58,171 nucleotides of DNA from Oceanospirillum multiglobuliferum (GTDB taxonomy: Bacteria > Pseudomonadota > Gammaproteobacteria > Pseudomonadales > Halomonadaceae). The stretch spans positions 1 to 58,171 of the forward strand of contig NZ_FUXG01000018.1 of assembly GCF_900167095.1 (NCBI RefSeq), given 5' to 3'. The notes under the pieces are model-generated. The model was not told where the DNA came from and did no database searches. It worked only from the letters and a program-made list of their open reading frames with translations. This document shows, one piece after another, positions 1 to 9,708 of this stretch. A program made the translations under genes and the position numbers. Each line of letters opens with the position of its first letter. Within the stretch, counting starts at the first letter, position 1.

Positions 1-148
1 AGTTTTTGACTTGCTTAACAATCGACGGATACGTCAGAGATTACAAGCGACAAGCTCAGGCTTGGACGTAAGAATACAAGATACGAACAAAGTAGAAGGC
101 CTAATAACAGATAGGCTTAATTGGCAGACATTCAATCTACACCTTTTT
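1..148 (+). other. rRNA operon spacer before 5S rRNA
   Basis: This stretch precedes the 5S gene and should be the 23S-5S spacer. I do not recognise the conserved 3' end of 23S rRNA in it, so the 23S gene probably ends before the window. No credible coding frame is present. A T-run lies directly before the 5S gene. Confidence 0.6.
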
Positions 149-267
149 TGCTTGACGACAATAGCGTATTGGAACCACCTGATCCCTTCCCGAACTCAGC
201 AGTGAAACGGTACAGCGCCGATGGTAGTGTGGGGTCTCCCCATGTGAGAGTAGGACATCGTCAAGCG
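149..267 (+). rRNA. rrf: 5S ribosomal RNA
   Basis: 5S rRNA of the large ribosomal subunit, last gene of an rRNA operon. The terminal helix is visible: GCTTGACGA at 150-158 pairs perfectly with TCGTCAAGC at 258-266. Between them are the conserved 5S segments, including CCCGAACTCAG-type loop sequence near 190 and GTGAGAGTAGG near 245. The length of about 119 nt is normal. The exact ends are estimated from the helix. A terminator follows within 15 nt, so no tRNA trails the 5S in this operon. Confidence 0.96.
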
Positions 268-278
268 CCTTATATAGA

Positions 279-309
279 ACCCCAGTCTAGCGATAGACTG
301 GGGTTTTTT
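279..309 (+). terminator. rRNA operon terminator
   Basis: A 9-bp GC-rich perfect stem (CCCAGTCTA at 281-289 with TAGACTGGG at 294-302), a GCGA tetraloop and a T6 run form a textbook intrinsic terminator right after 5S rRNA. Confidence 0.93.
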
Positions 310-446
310 CGTTTCAAGCGTTTGAAAGTTTTGATCGTCTAACTCATTTACACTAGGCAATGGCCTGAGTGTATCGGATTGATAAGAACCTAATCTGGCT
401 AGTAGCTTGCAGCTCATTTGGAGATAATGTGTAAAAAGGAAAGGCA

Positions 447-1412
447 ATGGAAGACGATAAAATTATTGAGTTTATGGCAGATGGCCTTTGGCATAGCGGT
501 GTTGATATTGCGGCAAGGTTTGGTTTAAGTCGGGCTGCTGTATGGAAGCGGCTTCAGAAGCTTGAGTCGATAGGTTTAGAAATTCAGAGAGAGCAGGCCA
601 AAGGGTATCGATTGGCATATAGTTTTGAACCGCTTAAATCAGATTACATTGCGGCGCAGATCGCAAACAACACGCTGCTATCGATAAAGCCAATTACTAC
701 TTCGACAAATTCTGATGCGTTAACAATGCTGAAGGCATCATCAAAGTTATGGCCTGAACAGGCATACTTATGTTTAGCAGAGCTGCAAACGGCCGGAAAG
801 GGTAGAAGAGGCCGGCAGTGGCAAAGCCCTTATGGTGCAAATTTATATTTCTCATGGGCTGCAACTTTGCCTGTTGGTGTTGCGGGCTTGGAGGGGCTAA
901 GTCTCGCTATCGGGATATTAGTGGCTAAAGTGCTTTCTCAAAATAAAATCAATGATGTAAAAGTGAAGTGGCCGAATGATGTTTATGTTGATGGTAAGAA
1001 AGTTGCAGGAATTTTGATTGAGGTTGATGGCGACTTAACTAGTCATTGCAATTTGGTAGTCGGTGTAGGAGTCAATTTTTGCTTTAGCAGCCTGCATTTA
1101 GAGACTATAGGTCAGCCCTTCACTGCAATAGACTGTCACTCTACTCTTTCTCGTAATGAAATGTCAGTAATGCTCACAGCTGGTGTCGAAGCTGTTGTTA
1201 AAGAGCTTTGTAATGGAAATACTGTTGGCCTCTTAGGTGAGTGGTCGGCGTACGATTATTTGCTCAATAAGCCCGTTAACATTAGCTTGGGCGGGCAGGT
1301 GATTACGGGTGTTGCTAGAGGGGTAAGTAATACAGGCAATTTGATTGTTGAGCTTGGTGATGGGGAGTTAAAGCATTTTGCGGGTGGTGAGGTCAGTGTC
1401 CGTATTCAATAA
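447..1412 (+). CDS. birA: Bifunctional biotin-[acetyl-CoA carboxylase] ligase / biotin operon repressor BirA
   Basis: BirA activates biotin to biotinyl-AMP, transfers it to the biotin carboxyl carrier protein, and in its DNA-binding form represses biotin synthesis genes. The 321-residue protein has an N-terminal winged helix-turn-helix (about residues 15-50, with RFGLSRAAVWKRL). The catalytic domain carries the GKGRRG loop at 118-123 that binds biotinyl-AMP, KWPND at 174-178, and the lysine of KVAGIL near 185. The length equals the E. coli protein, and the HTH means this is the regulatory type. A purine-rich AAGGAAAGG precedes the ATG. The gene lies between an rRNA operon and the tRNA cluster, as in the E. 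coli rrnB-birA-tRNA region, but murB and coaA are absent. Confidence 0.96.
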   Translation: MEDDKIIEFMADGLWHSGVDIAARFGLSRAAVWKRLQKLESIGLEIQREQAKGYRLAYSFEPLKSDYIAAQIANNTLLSIKPITTSTNSDALTMLKASSKLWPEQAYLCLAELQTAGKGRRGRQWQSPYGANLYFSWAATLPVGVAGLEGLSLAIGILVAKVLSQNKINDVKVKWPNDVYVDGKKVAGILIEVDGDLTSHCNLVVGVGVNFCFSSLHLETIGQPFTAIDCHSTLSRNEMSVMLTAGVEAVVKELCNGNTVGLLGEWSAYDYLLNKPVNISLGGQVITGVARGVSNTGNLIVELGDGELKHFAGGEVSVRIQ

Positions 1413-1475
1413 CAGATATTTTCTTATTAATGAGCTAGTTCTTTGAAGAATAATGAAAAAAAATGAAAAAAGTGT

Positions 1476-1504
1476 TTGCCAAGGTAATATGGTGTTGGTA
1501 TAGT
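1476..1504 (+). promoter_or_regulatory. Promoter of the tRNA-Tyr-Gly-Thr cluster
   Basis: TTGCCA (1476-1481) and TATAGT (1499-1504) are separated by exactly 17 bp, and a GC-rich discriminator (ACGCCCC) follows. That arrangement is typical of stable-RNA promoters under stringent control. Transcription should start near 1511, leaving a leader of about 50 nt before tRNA-Tyr. This is a sequence match only. Confidence 0.8.
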
Positions 1505-1559
1505 ACGCCCCGTTGCCAAGCAAGGCAGCAACGCTAGAGCGATTAGTCGTCTATGCTCT

Positions 1560-1644
<85 letters not shown>

Positions 1645-1652
1645 TTTTTTTT

Positions 1653-1726
<74 letters not shown>

Positions 1727-1728
1727 AG

Positions 1729-1804
<76 letters not shown>

Positions 1805-1814
1805 GAATTTTAAG

Positions 1815-1842
1815 AAAGCAGGTGCTTTGCTACCTGCTTTTT
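1815..1842 (+). terminator. Terminator of the Tyr-Gly-Thr tRNA cluster
   Basis: AAAGCAGGT (1815-1823) pairs with ACCTGCTTT (1832-1840) around an 8-nt loop. The T-run is short (five in total, partly inside the stem). It stands where tufB would begin in related genomes. Confidence 0.8.
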
Positions 1843-1878
1843 CCGTATAAAGGCATTGATCTTTAAGTCAATTTGGGC

Positions 1879-1907
1879 TTGTAAAGGTTTTTTGTCAGGA
1901 GTAGAAT
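1879..1907 (+). promoter_or_regulatory. Promoter for tRNA-Trp-secE-nusG
   Basis: TTGTAA (1879-1884) and TAGAAT (1902-1907) are separated by 17 bp, and a start near 1914 is expected, about 25 nt before tRNA-Trp. It would serve the tRNA-Trp-secE-nusG transcript, which is cut off from the upstream tRNAs by the terminator at 1815-1842. Confidence 0.65.
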
Positions 1908-1937
1908 GCTACGGCTGTTTTTAAGCCTAGCAAGCAT

Positions 1938-2013
<76 letters not shown>

Positions 2014-2069
2014 ACCTTCCTCGGGTTGGTATCCTTCTCGGCAACCGCCGAAATCTAAGGAGTTCATAG

Positions 2070-2438
2070 ATGAAAAGCAATGCAGAAGCTCATACTTCCA
2101 ATTCTAATGGGTTGAAGTGGGCCGTTGTTGTACTGCTTGTTTCTACCGCAGTGGCAGGCAATCTATATTTTTCTGAGTTACCATTGCTGTATCGCACTAT
2201 TGCCGTTGTGGTGCTTGGTGTTATGGCTGCACTGGTTGCGCTAAAGACTGATAAAGGTCGTCGTTTTGCTGATATGGCTATCGAGTCTCGAGTAGAAATT
2301 CGCAAAGTTGTTTGGCCGACGAAGCAGGAAACAATTCAAACAACAATGATTGTTTTGGCTGCTGTTTTATTAATGGGATTAGTGCTTTGGGGTGTTGACT
2401 CACTTCTGAGCTGGTTGATCTCTTTGATTATTGCTTGA
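2070..2438 (+). CDS. secE: Preprotein translocase subunit SecE
   Basis: Small essential inner-membrane subunit of the SecYEG channel, clamping the two halves of SecY. The 122 residues hold three predicted membrane helices (about 17-33, 40-57 and 94-118), the three-helix form of enteric and related bacteria. The conserved amphipathic segment before the last helix contains VEIRKVVWPTKQET. AAGGAG stands 8 nt before the ATG. It sits in the usual place between tRNA-Trp and nusG, 13 nt ahead of nusG, in one transcript. Confidence 0.97.
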   Translation: MKSNAEAHTSNSNGLKWAVVVLLVSTAVAGNLYFSELPLLYRTIAVVVLGVMAALVALKTDKGRRFADMAIESRVEIRKVVWPTKQETIQTTMIVLAAVLLMGLVLWGVDSLLSWLISLIIA

Positions 2439-2451
2439 TTGAGGAATAGAC

Positions 2452-2985
2452 ATGGCAAAGCGTTGGTATGTTGTGCATGCCTATTCAGGTTATGAGAAGC
2501 ATGTAATGCGCTCGTTACAAGAGCGAGTGAAGCTTCATGAAATGACCGAGCTGTTTGGCGAGATTTTGGTGCCAACAGAAGAAGTGGTTGAAATGCGTGA
2601 CGGTAAAAAGCGCAAGAGTGAGCGCAAGTTTTATCCGGGCTACGTATTGGTGCAGATGGAGATGAATGACTCCACTTGGCACTTGGTTAAAGAAACCCCT
2701 CGTGTTCTTGGTTTTATTGGTGGTACGGCAGAAAAGCCTGCGCCGATTACAGAGCGTGAAGCTGATGCAATTCTACAACGTGTTGCAGATAGAACAGATA
2801 AGCCGCGGCCTAAAACATTGTTTGAGCCGGGTGAAGTGGTACGTGTTATTGATGGGCCGTTTGCTGACTTTAACGGTGTTGTTGAAGAAGTGAATTACGA
2901 GAAGAGCCGTCTGCATGTATCAGTATTGATTTTCGGTCGCTCTACTCCGGTTGAGCTTGAGTTTGGCCAAGTAGAAAAAGACTGA
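2452..2985 (+). CDS. nusG: Transcription termination/antitermination protein NusG
   Basis: NusG binds RNA polymerase over the clamp, suppresses pausing, and links polymerase to Rho or to ribosomal protein S10. The 177-residue protein has the NGN domain (about 1-115, starting [17 protein letters not shown]) and a C-terminal KOW domain (about 125-177, with [19 protein letters not shown]). Its length is close to the E. coli 181. secE-nusG-rplK is the universal order. Another transcription unit probably starts in the 72-bp gap that follows. Confidence 0.98.
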   Translation: MAKRWYVVHAYSGYEKHVMRSLQERVKLHEMTELFGEILVPTEEVVEMRDGKKRKSERKFYPGYVLVQMEMNDSTWHLVKETPRVLGFIGGTAEKPAPITEREADAILQRVADRTDKPRPKTLFEPGEVVRVIDGPFADFNGVVEEVNYEKSRLHVSVLIFGRSTPVELEFGQVEKD

Positions 2986-3018
2986 TTTCGGGCGATTGCT
3001 TTAAGCAGCGTCTTAAAC

Positions 3019-3042
3019 GGGGAGCCGAAAGGCGATAGACCC
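3019..3042 (+). promoter_or_regulatory. Probable ribosomal protein L1 operator in the rplK leader
   Basis: Just before the rplK start the RNA can fold as GGG...CCC outside and GCC-GAAA-GGC inside, with an asymmetric GA/GATAGA internal loop. This resembles the L1-binding motif in 23S rRNA and in the E. coli rplK leader, through which L1 represses translation of its own operon. It is inferred from shape and position; the sequence match is from memory. Confidence 0.5.
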
Positions 3043-3057
3043 ACTTAGGAGATAAAA

Positions 3058-3489
3058 ATGGCTAAGAAAGTAGAAGCCTATATCAAGCTTCAAGTTGCAG
3101 CTGGTAAAGCGAATCCATCGCCACCAGTTGGTCCAGCACTAGGTCAACGTGGTGTGAATATCATGGAGTTCTGTAAAGCGTTCAACGCACAGACTCAAGG
3201 TATGGAGCCAGGCTTGCCAGTTCCAGTTGTGATCAGCGTATATAGCGATCGCAGCTTCACATTTGTGATGAAAACACCACCTGCATCAGTTCTGCTGAAA
3301 AAAGCAGCTGGTATCACTAGTGGTAGTGCGCGTCCTAATACTCAGAAAGTAGGCACTGTAAACCGTGCTCAGCTGGAAGAGATTGCAACGACTAAACAGC
3401 CTGATCTGACAGCGGCAGATTTGGATGCAGCAGTACGTACCATTGCTGGTACTGCTCGCAGCATGGGTCTGAATGTGGAGGGTCTGTAA
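3058..3489 (+). CDS. rplK: 50S ribosomal protein L11
   Basis: L11 binds the GTPase-associated region of 23S rRNA and is needed for RelA activation on the ribosome. The 143 residues match the family (E. coli 142). The N-terminal domain has the proline-rich [21 protein letters not shown], and the C-terminal RNA-binding domain holds [14 protein letters not shown] and the glycine-rich end. TAGGAG lies 9 nt before the ATG. rplA starts 1 nt after the stop, so the two are translationally coupled under L1 control. Confidence 0.98.
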   Translation: MAKKVEAYIKLQVAAGKANPSPPVGPALGQRGVNIMEFCKAFNAQTQGMEPGLPVPVVISVYSDRSFTFVMKTPPASVLLKKAAGITSGSARPNTQKVGTVNRAQLEEIATTKQPDLTAADLDAAVRTIAGTARSMGLNVEGL

Positions 3490-3490
3490 G

Positions 3491-4186
3491 ATGGCTAAGC
3501 TAACTAAGCGCGCAAAACTGATCAAAGAGAAAGTAGATGCAACTAAACAGTACTCTGTTGCTGAAGCGGTTGCTCTGCTGGCTGAACTGTCGACTGTTAA
3601 GTTCAAAGAGTCTATTGACGTAGCGGTAAACCTAGGTGTTGACCCACGTAAATCAGACCAAGTTGTACGTAGCGCGACTGTAATGCCAAATGGCACAGGT
3701 AAAGACGTTCGCGTAGCGGTATTTACTCAAGGCCCTAACGCTGAAGCTGCTAAAGAAGCAGGTGCAGACGTTGTTGGTATGGACGAGCTGGCTGCCCAAA
3801 TGAAAGGCGGCGACCTAAACTATGACGTGGTGATTGCTTCTCCTGATGCAATGCGTGTTGTAGGTCAGTTAGGTCAAGTTCTGGGCCCACGTGGCTTAAT
3901 GCCAAACCCTAAAGTGGGTACTGTGACTCCAGACGTTGCGACTGCTGTACGTAATGCGAAAGCAGGTCAAGTACGTTATCGTACAGACAAAAACGGTATT
4001 ATTCACTGCAACATCGGTAAAGTTGGTTTTGCTTCTGATGCAGTTAAAGGTAACTTGGAAGCATTGGTTGCAGACCTTAAGCGTCTGAAGCCTTCTACTT
4101 CTAAAGGTGTTTACCTGAAGAAAATTACTCTGTCGACTACTATGGGTCCAGGCCTGACAGTTGATATGTCAGATCTAGCGATCTAA
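3491..4186 (+). CDS. rplA: 50S ribosomal protein L1
   Basis: L1 forms the mobile stalk near the E site of the 50S subunit and represses the L11 operon by binding its own mRNA leader. The frame is open from 3473, but the family start [15 protein letters not shown] begins at 3491, 1 nt after the rplK stop, giving 231 residues (E. coli 234). Conserved [15 protein letters not shown] lies near the middle, and the C terminus has the usual TTMGPG segment. A 207-bp leader separates it from rplJ. Confidence 0.97.
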   Translation: MAKLTKRAKLIKEKVDATKQYSVAEAVALLAELSTVKFKESIDVAVNLGVDPRKSDQVVRSATVMPNGTGKDVRVAVFTQGPNAEAAKEAGADVVGMDELAAQMKGGDLNYDVVIASPDAMRVVGQLGQVLGPRGLMPNPKVGTVTPDVATAVRNAKAGQVRYRTDKNGIIHCNIGKVGFASDAVKGNLEALVADLKRLKPSTSKGVYLKKITLSTTMGPGLTVDMSDLAI

Positions 4187-4194
4187 GACAGAAC

Positions 4195-4385
4195 AAACTT
4201 TGCGGGGCCCTTCGCTATTGCAAGGGTGCCGTCAAAGACCGCAGGAGCGAAAGCTTAATTTTCTGAGTTCAGATATCCTGCGCAGATGGAATGGCCCGCC
4301 AGAATTTCTGGTGCCCAACCATCGTTACTTCCCTGAAAAGGGGTGGTGGTAAGAGAAGGTGAAAGCCTTCATTAAAGCTTAGGAG
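4195..4385 (+). promoter_or_regulatory. L10 leader (autoregulatory region of rplJL)
   Basis: The roughly 200-nt gap between rplA and rplJ is rich in hairpins, for example CCCTTCGCTATTGCAAGGG near 4206-4224 and GCAGGA pairing with TCCTGC about 40 nt later. In E. coli and relatives the equivalent leader binds the L10-L7/L12 complex and shuts down translation of rplJ and rplL. I assign it by position, length and folding; a covariance search was not run. AGGAG at 4381-4385 is the rplJ ribosome-binding site. Confidence 0.7.
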
Positions 4386-4393
4386 CATATAAA

Positions 4394-4894
4394 GTGGCAC
4401 TACGTCTCGAAGACAAAAAAGCAATTGTTGCTGAAGTCAACGAAGCTGCCAGCGCTGCTCTTTCTGTTGTAGTAGCCGATTCTCGTGGCGTTACTGTAGG
4501 TGCTATGACTAGCCTACGTAAAAATGCTCGTGAAGCCGGCGTACAGCTACGTGTTGTTCGTAACACGCTAGCTCGCATTGCTGTTGAAGGTACTCGTTTT
4601 GAGTGCCTGAAAGATAGCTTCGTTGGTCCAAGCCTGATTGCGTTCTCTATGGAACACCCAGGTGCGGCGGCTCGTCTGCTGAAAGATTTTGCTAAAGCAG
4701 AAGCCAACTTCGAAGTTAAAGCACTTGCGTACGAAGGAGAGTTGATTGCTGCGTCAGATATCGATCGTCTGGCAAGTCTGCCGACATACGAAGAAGCAAT
4801 CGCACGCCTAATGATGACTATGAAAGAAGCATCTGCAGGCAAGCTGGTTCGTACACTGGCTGCTGTTCGCGATCAGAAGCAAGAAGCGGCTTAA
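4394..4894 (+). CDS. rplJ: 50S ribosomal protein L10
   Basis: L10 anchors the L7/L12 dimers to the 50S stalk and, with L12, represses its own operon through the leader. The 166 residues match E. coli (165). It begins with GTG at 4394, behind AGGAG at 4381-4385. The N-terminal RNA-binding domain carries the conserved [16 protein letters not shown] opening and [12 protein letters not shown]. The C-terminal helix that binds L12 ends in [15 protein letters not shown]. rplL follows 84 nt later. Confidence 0.98.
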   Translation: MALRLEDKKAIVAEVNEAASAALSVVVADSRGVTVGAMTSLRKNAREAGVQLRVVRNTLARIAVEGTRFECLKDSFVGPSLIAFSMEHPGAAARLLKDFAKAEANFEVKALAYEGELIAASDIDRLASLPTYEEAIARLMMTMKEASAGKLVRTLAAVRDQKQEAA

Positions 4895-4978
4895 TCGTCC
4901 ATCTTGTTGATTTCGCAAATAAACAAATTTTGATTTAAACGAGCGACAATTGCTCTATAACGTTGGGAAGCTAAGATA

Positions 4979-5350
4979 ATGGCTCTGACTAAAGAAGATA
5001 TCATCAATGCAGTTGCTGAAATGTCTGTAATGGACGTTGTTGAACTGATTGAAGCAATGGAAGAAAAATTCGGCGTTTCTGCAGCAGCTGCTGTAGTTTC
5101 TGGCGGTGCTGCTGGTGGCGAAGCTGCTGCAGAAGAAAAAACTGACTTTGACGTTGTTCTGTCATCTGCTGGCGACAAGAAAGTTAACGTGATCAAAGCA
5201 GTTCGTGCAATTACTGGTCTAGGTCTGAAAGAAGCTAAAGAGCTTGTAGATAACGCTCCATCTGTTATCAAAGAAGCAGCTTCTAAAGATGATGCAGAAG
5301 CAGCTAAAGCACAGCTAGAAGAAGCAGGTGCAGTAGTAGAGCTGAAGTAA
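4979..5350 (+). CDS. rplL: 50S ribosomal protein L7/L12
   Basis: L7/L12 is the multi-copy stalk protein that recruits and activates translational GTPases. The 123 residues comprise an N-terminal dimerisation domain (1-33), an Ala/Gly-rich hinge (about 36-55, with [13 protein letters not shown]) and a C-terminal domain holding [20 protein letters not shown]. The length is close to E. coli (121). A strong hairpin with a T-run follows, so only part of transcription should continue into rpoBC. Confidence 0.98.
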   Translation: MALTKEDIINAVAEMSVMDVVELIEAMEEKFGVSAAAAVVSGGAAGGEAAAEEKTDFDVVLSSAGDKKVNVIKAVRAITGLGLKEAKELVDNAPSVIKEAASKDDAEAAKAQLEEAGAVVELK

Positions 5351-5390
5351 TAGCTCTTGCTGTACAGCAGACGCTGCTGAAGATCGCAGT

Positions 5391-5422
5391 GGGCTGGTGG
5401 CGTTGTCGCCGCCGGCCTTTTT
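5391..5422 (+). terminator. Attenuator between rplL and rpoB
   Basis: An 11-pair GC-rich stem (GGCTGGTGGCG at 5392-5402 with CGCCGCCGGCC at 5407-5417, including two G-T pairs), a TTGT loop and a T5 run. In E. coli a partial terminator at the same place lowers rpoBC relative to ribosomal protein mRNA. No separate strong rpoB promoter is obvious in the gap, so read-through is expected. Confidence 0.85.
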
Positions 5423-5550
5423 CTGTTCATAATATCCTTGACTGCTTTATAAATAAGCGGCGTGAAGACATAGCGGCACAGGTTCTACTGGGTGTATCTA
5501 GAACACTGTGTACGTCGCCTGAGATCAGATGAACAAGCTGGGGAATACTG

Positions 5551-8500
5551 ATGGCTTACTCATATACTGAGAAAAAACGTATCCGCAAGGATTTCGGTAA
5601 ACTACCCCATGTCATGGATGTGCCGTATTTGCTGGCCATCCAGCTGGATTCTTATCGAGCTTTCCTGCAACAAGACAAAACAATTGAACAGCGCGAAGAT
5701 CAAGGTCTTCATGCTGCGTTTAAGTCGGTATTCCCAATAGAGAGCTACTCGGGAAATGCTTCTCTTGAGTATGTCAGCTATCGCTTGGGCAATCCCGTAT
5801 TTGACGTAAAAGAGTGTCAACTGCGTGGTGTCACTTATGCAGCACCGCTGCGTGTAAAAGTCCGTCTTGTCATTTATGACCGTGAGTCATCAAACAAGGC
5901 AATCAAGGATATTAAAGAACAAGAAGTCTACATGGGCGAAATGCCCCTGATGACGGATAACGGCACCTTCGTTATCAACGGTACTGAGCGTGTAATCGTA
6001 TCTCAGTTGCACCGTTCTCCAGGTGTATTCTTTGACCATGATAAGGGCAAGACACACTCTTCAGGTAAGCTGTTGTACTCAGCTCGCGTGATCCCTTACC
6101 GTGGCTCTTGGTTGGATTTTGAGTTCGACCCTAAAGACAGTGTATTCGTACGTATTGACCGTCGTCGTAAACTGCCTGCTTCTGTTCTGCTACGTGCATT
6201 AAACTACACTTCTGAGCAGATGCTGGACATGTTCTTTGATACGAACAAGTTCTTCTTTGAGCGTGATGGCCTGTACATGGAGCTGGTTCCTGCGCGTCTG
6301 CGTGGTGAAACTGCAACATTTGATATCTGTGATCCAAACGGTGAAATCATCGTTGAAGAAGGTCGCCGTATTACACCTCGCCACATCCGTCAGCTTGAAA
6401 AAGCAGGTATGGATAAACTGAAAGTACCTGTTCAGTATCTATTTGGCCGCGTTGTAGCCAAAGATATGGTTGACGAGCGTACAGGTGAACTGATCTGCGA
6501 GTGTAACACTGAGATTACAGCAGAAATTCTAGAAAAACTGGCGCAAGCGGGCTGTAAAGTAATCGAGACGTTGTATACCAACGATCTTGATTGTGGTCCA
6601 TTTATCTCTGACACATTGCGTATTGATAACACACGCAACCAGTTAGAAGCGCTAGTTGAAATCTATCGTATGATGCGCCCTGGTGAGCCTCCGACCAAAG
6701 ATTCTGCAGAAGCACTGTTCGAGAACTTGTTCTTCAGTGAAGATCGTTATGATCTTTCTGCTGTGGGTCGTATGAAGTTCAACCGTCGTATCGGTCGTGA
6801 TGAAGATACAGGTTCAGGTGTACTGAGCCATGAAGACATCATTCAAGTATTGCGCGAACTGATCAACATTCGTAACGGCCAAGGCGAAGTGGATGATATT
6901 GACCACTTGGGTAACCGTCGTATTCGTTCTGTTGGTGAGATGGCAGAAAACCAATTCCGCGTTGGTTTAGTACGTGTTGAGCGTGCTGTTAAAGAGCGTT
7001 TGTCTTTGGCTGAAAGTGAAGGCTTGATGCCACAAGACTTGATCAATGCGAAGCCTGTTGCCGCAGCGATTAAAGAGTTCTTTGGCTCTTCTCAGCTGTC
7101 TCAGTTTATGGATCAGAACAACCCGCTATCAGAAGTGACGCACAAACGTCGTGTTTCTGCTTTAGGCCCAGGTGGTTTGACCCGTGAACGTGCAGGCTTC
7201 GAAGTACGTGACGTACACCCAACGCACTATGGTCGTGTTTGCCCAATTGAGACCCCTGAAGGTCCAAACATTGGTCTGATCAACTCATTGGCGACTTATG
7301 CGCGTACAAATAGCTATGGCTTCTTAGAAACCCCTTATCGCAAAGTTGTCGATAGTATGGTGACTGATGAGCTGGTGTATCTGTCTGCAATTGAAGAAAG
7401 CCAATACATCATCGCTCAGGCCTCTGCGAAGATGGATGCGGAAGGTCGTTTGATTGATGATCTGGTTCAGGTGCGTCACAAAGGTGAAACCACCTTTATG
7501 ATTCCTGAGCAAGTAACCTTGATGGACGTATCACCTCGTCAGGTTGTATCGGTTGCCGCAGCACTGATTCCATTCCTAGAGCACGATGACGCGAACCGTG
7601 CATTGATGGGATCGAACATGCAACGTCAAGCTGTACCAACATTACGTGCTGATAAGCCGTTAGTGGGTACAGGGATGGAGCGTTATGTTGCTCGTGACTC
7701 TGGCGTTTGTGCCGTTGCGAAGCGTGGCGGCGTAGTTGACTCAGTTGATGCGAGCCGTATCGTTATTCGTGTAAACGATGCAGAAACAGCAGCAGGTGAA
7801 GCAGGTGTAGATATCTACAACCTGACTAAGTACACCCGCTCTAACCAAAATACTTGTATCAACCAGCGTGCAATTGTACGTCCGGGTGATGTGGTTGCAG
7901 TTGGTGATATTTTAGCAGATGGTCCATCTGTTGATCTGGGTGAGCTGGCTTTAGGTCAGAACATGCGCATCGCGTTCATGCCTTGGAACGGTTACAACTT
8001 CGAAGACTCGATTTTGGTTTCAGAGCGTGTGGTGCAAGAAGATCGCTTCACTACGATTCATATTCAGGAATTAACCTGCGTATCTCGTGACACCAAACTA
8101 GGTGCAGAAGAGATCACGGCAGATATTCCAAACGTAGGCGAAAGCGCGCTGGGTAAACTTGATGAGTCCGGTATCGTCTATATCGGTGCGGAAGTTTGCG
8201 CAGGTGATATTCTGGTCGGTAAAGTGACGCCTAAAGGTGAGACGCAACTGACTCCAGAAGAAAAGCTACTACGTGCAATTTTTGGTGAAAAAGCCTCTGA
8301 TGTTAAAGATACCTCTTTACGTGTATCAACAGGCGTTAAAGGTACTGTTATTGATGTTCAAGTGTTCACCCGTGATGGCGTTGAAAAAGACAGCCGTGCG
8401 CGTGCGATTGAACAGCAACAGCTAGATGAAGTTCGTAAAGATCTTCAGGAAGAATACCGTATCGCCGAAGAAGCCACCTTTGAGCGTCTATCTCGTCTAC

Positions 8501-9627
8501 TAGATGGCCAAGAAGTGCTGAGCGGTGTGCGTTTACTGAAAGGCGACAAACTGACTGCTGAATACTTGGCCGAATTGCCACGTAGCCAGTGGTTCAAGCT
8601 TAGCTTAGTCGATGAGTCTCTAAACGAACACCTGCAACAGGCTGAAGAGCAGCTGTTATTGCGTCGTAAAGAGATGGACGACAAGTTTGAAGACAAGAAG
8701 AAGAAACTGCAGCAGGGTGATGACCTTGCCCCAGGTGTTCTGAAGATTGTTAAAGTTTATGTTGCCATTAAGCGTCGTATCCAGCCTGGTGACAAGATGG
8801 CGGGTCGTCACGGTAACAAGGGTGTTATCTCAGCTATTATGCCAGTTGAAGATATGCCTTATGACGAGAAAGGTGAATCTGTTGACATCGTACTGAACCC
8901 TCTGGGTGTACCGTCTCGGATGAACGTAGGTCAGATTCTGGAAACACACCTAGGTCTAGCAGCGAAAGGTCTTGGTAACAAAATCAACGAGATGCTACTA
9001 GAACAGCGTGAAACTCAGCTGGCTGATATTCGTGCTTTCTTGGACAAAATCTATAACCAGGTTGGCAGCAAAACTGAAGATATCGACAGCTTGACTGACG
9101 AAGAAGTGATTCAGTTAGCACAGAACCTGCGTAAAGGTGTACCAATCGCAACAGCAGTATTTGATGGTGCTAAAGAAGCAGAAATCAAAGAGTTGTTACG
9201 TTTGGCAGACCTGCCTGACAGCGGCCAGATGTGGCTGCGTGATGGCCGTACCGGTGAGCAGTTCGATCGTCCAGTAACCGTAGGTTACATGTACATGCTG
9301 AAACTGAACCACTTGGTTGACGACAAGATGCATGCGCGTTCTACTGGCTCTTACAGTCTGGTAACGCAGCAGCCTCTTGGTGGTAAAGCTCAGTTTGGTG
9401 GTCAGCGCTTCGGTGAGATGGAAGTGTGGGCACTGGAAGCATACGGCGCGGCTTATACCCTGCAGGAGATGCTGACGGTTAAGTCGGATGATGTGAATGG
9501 TCGTACCAAAATGTATAAAAACATTGTTGATGGTGATCATCGCATGGAACCGGGTATGCCGGAATCCTTCAACGTATTGGTGAAGGAAATCCGTTCTCTG
9601 GGTATCGATATTGATCTGGAAAGCTAA
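5551..9627 (+). CDS. rpoB: DNA-directed RNA polymerase subunit beta
   Basis: Beta subunit of RNA polymerase, forming one half of the active-site cleft and the rifampicin pocket. The 1358 residues align by eye along the whole E. coli protein (1342), starting at the family opening [17 protein letters not shown]. The rifampicin cluster (about 511-540) has the sensitive-type residues D521, H531 and S536, equivalent to E. coli 516, 526 and 531. The C-terminal part has [15 protein letters not shown] and the MYKNIVDG segment. It lies 200 nt after rplL and is followed by rpoC after an 81-bp gap that contains a hairpin. Confidence 0.99.
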   Translation: MAYSYTEKKRIRKDFGKLPHVMDVPYLLAIQLDSYRAFLQQDKTIEQREDQGLHAAFKSVFPIESYSGNASLEYVSYRLGNPVFDVKECQLRGVTYAAPLRVKVRLVIYDRESSNKAIKDIKEQEVYMGEMPLMTDNGTFVINGTERVIVSQLHRSPGVFFDHDKGKTHSSGKLLYSARVIPYRGSWLDFEFDPKDSVFVRIDRRRKLPASVLLRALNYTSEQMLDMFFDTNKFFFERDGLYMELVPARLRGETATFDICDPNGEIIVEEGRRITPRHIRQLEKAGMDKLKVPVQYLFGRVVAKDMVDERTGELICECNTEITAEILEKLAQAGCKVIETLYTNDLDCGPFISDTLRIDNTRNQLEALVEIYRMMRPGEPPTKDSAEALFENLFFSEDRYDLSAVGRMKFNRRIGRDEDTGSGVLSHEDIIQVLRELINIRNGQGEVDDIDHLGNRRIRSVGEMAENQFRVGLVRVERAVKERLSLAESEGLMPQDLINAKPVAAAIKEFFGSSQLSQFMDQNNPLSEVTHKRRVSALGPGGLTRERAGFEVRDVHPTHYGRVCPIETPEGPNIGLINSLATYARTNSYGFLETPYRKVVDSMVTDELVYLSAIEESQYIIAQASAKMDAEGRLIDDLVQVRHKGETTFMIPEQVTLMDVSPRQVVSVAAALIPFLEHDDANRALMGSNMQRQAVPTLRADKPLVGTGMERYVARDSGVCAVAKRGGVVDSVDASRIVIRVNDAETAAGEAGVDIYNLTKYTRSNQNTCINQRAIVRPGDVVAVGDILADGPSVDLGELALGQNMRIAFMPWNGYNFEDSILVSERVVQEDRFTTIHIQELTCVSRDTKLGAEEITADIPNVGESALGKLDESGIVYIGAEVCAGDILVGKVTPKGETQLTPEEKLLRAIFGEKASDVKDTSLRVSTGVKGTVIDVQVFTRDGVEKDSRARAIEQQQLDEVRKDLQEEYRIAEEATFERLSRLLDGQEVLSGVRLLKGDKLTAEYLAELPRSQWFKLSLVDESLNEHLQQAEEQLLLRRKEMDDKFEDKKKKLQQGDDLAPGVLKIVKVYVAIKRRIQPGDKMAGRHGNKGVISAIMPVEDMPYDEKGESVDIVLNPLGVPSRMNVGQILETHLGLAAKGLGNKINEMLLEQRETQLADIRAFLDKIYNQVGSKTEDIDSLTDEEVIQLAQNLRKGVPIATAVFDGAKEAEIKELLRLADLPDSGQMWLRDGRTGEQFDRPVTVGYMYMLKLNHLVDDKMHARSTGSYSLVTQQPLGGKAQFGGQRFGEMEVWALEAYGAAYTLQEMLTVKSDDVNGRTKMYKNIVDGDHRMEPGMPESFNVLVKEIRSLGIDIDLES

Positions 9628-9660
9628 TTTTAGCCGTTACAGATTTAGCAGATGAATTCC

Positions 9661-9682
9661 GATGCGGGCTGAGGCCCGCATC
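9661..9682 (+). other. Hairpin between rpoB and rpoC
   Basis: GATGCGGGC (9661-9669) pairs perfectly with GCCCGCATC (9674-9682) around TGAG. No T-run follows, so it is not an intrinsic terminator. It could stabilise or guide processing of the rpoBC mRNA, which is inference. Confidence 0.7.
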
Positions 9683-9708
9683 AGCAACTCCATTTGGAGC
9701 AGTGGCCG

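Noticed and set aside
11..447. Three small open frames across the start of the window
   Set aside because: They overlap 5S rRNA and its terminator and look like nothing known; the rRNA explains the sequence.
4891..5430. Long minus-strand frame opposite rplL (also 4372-4842 opposite rplJ)
   Set aside because: Antisense frames of strongly codon-biased genes; the translations are low-complexity Ser/Ala runs.
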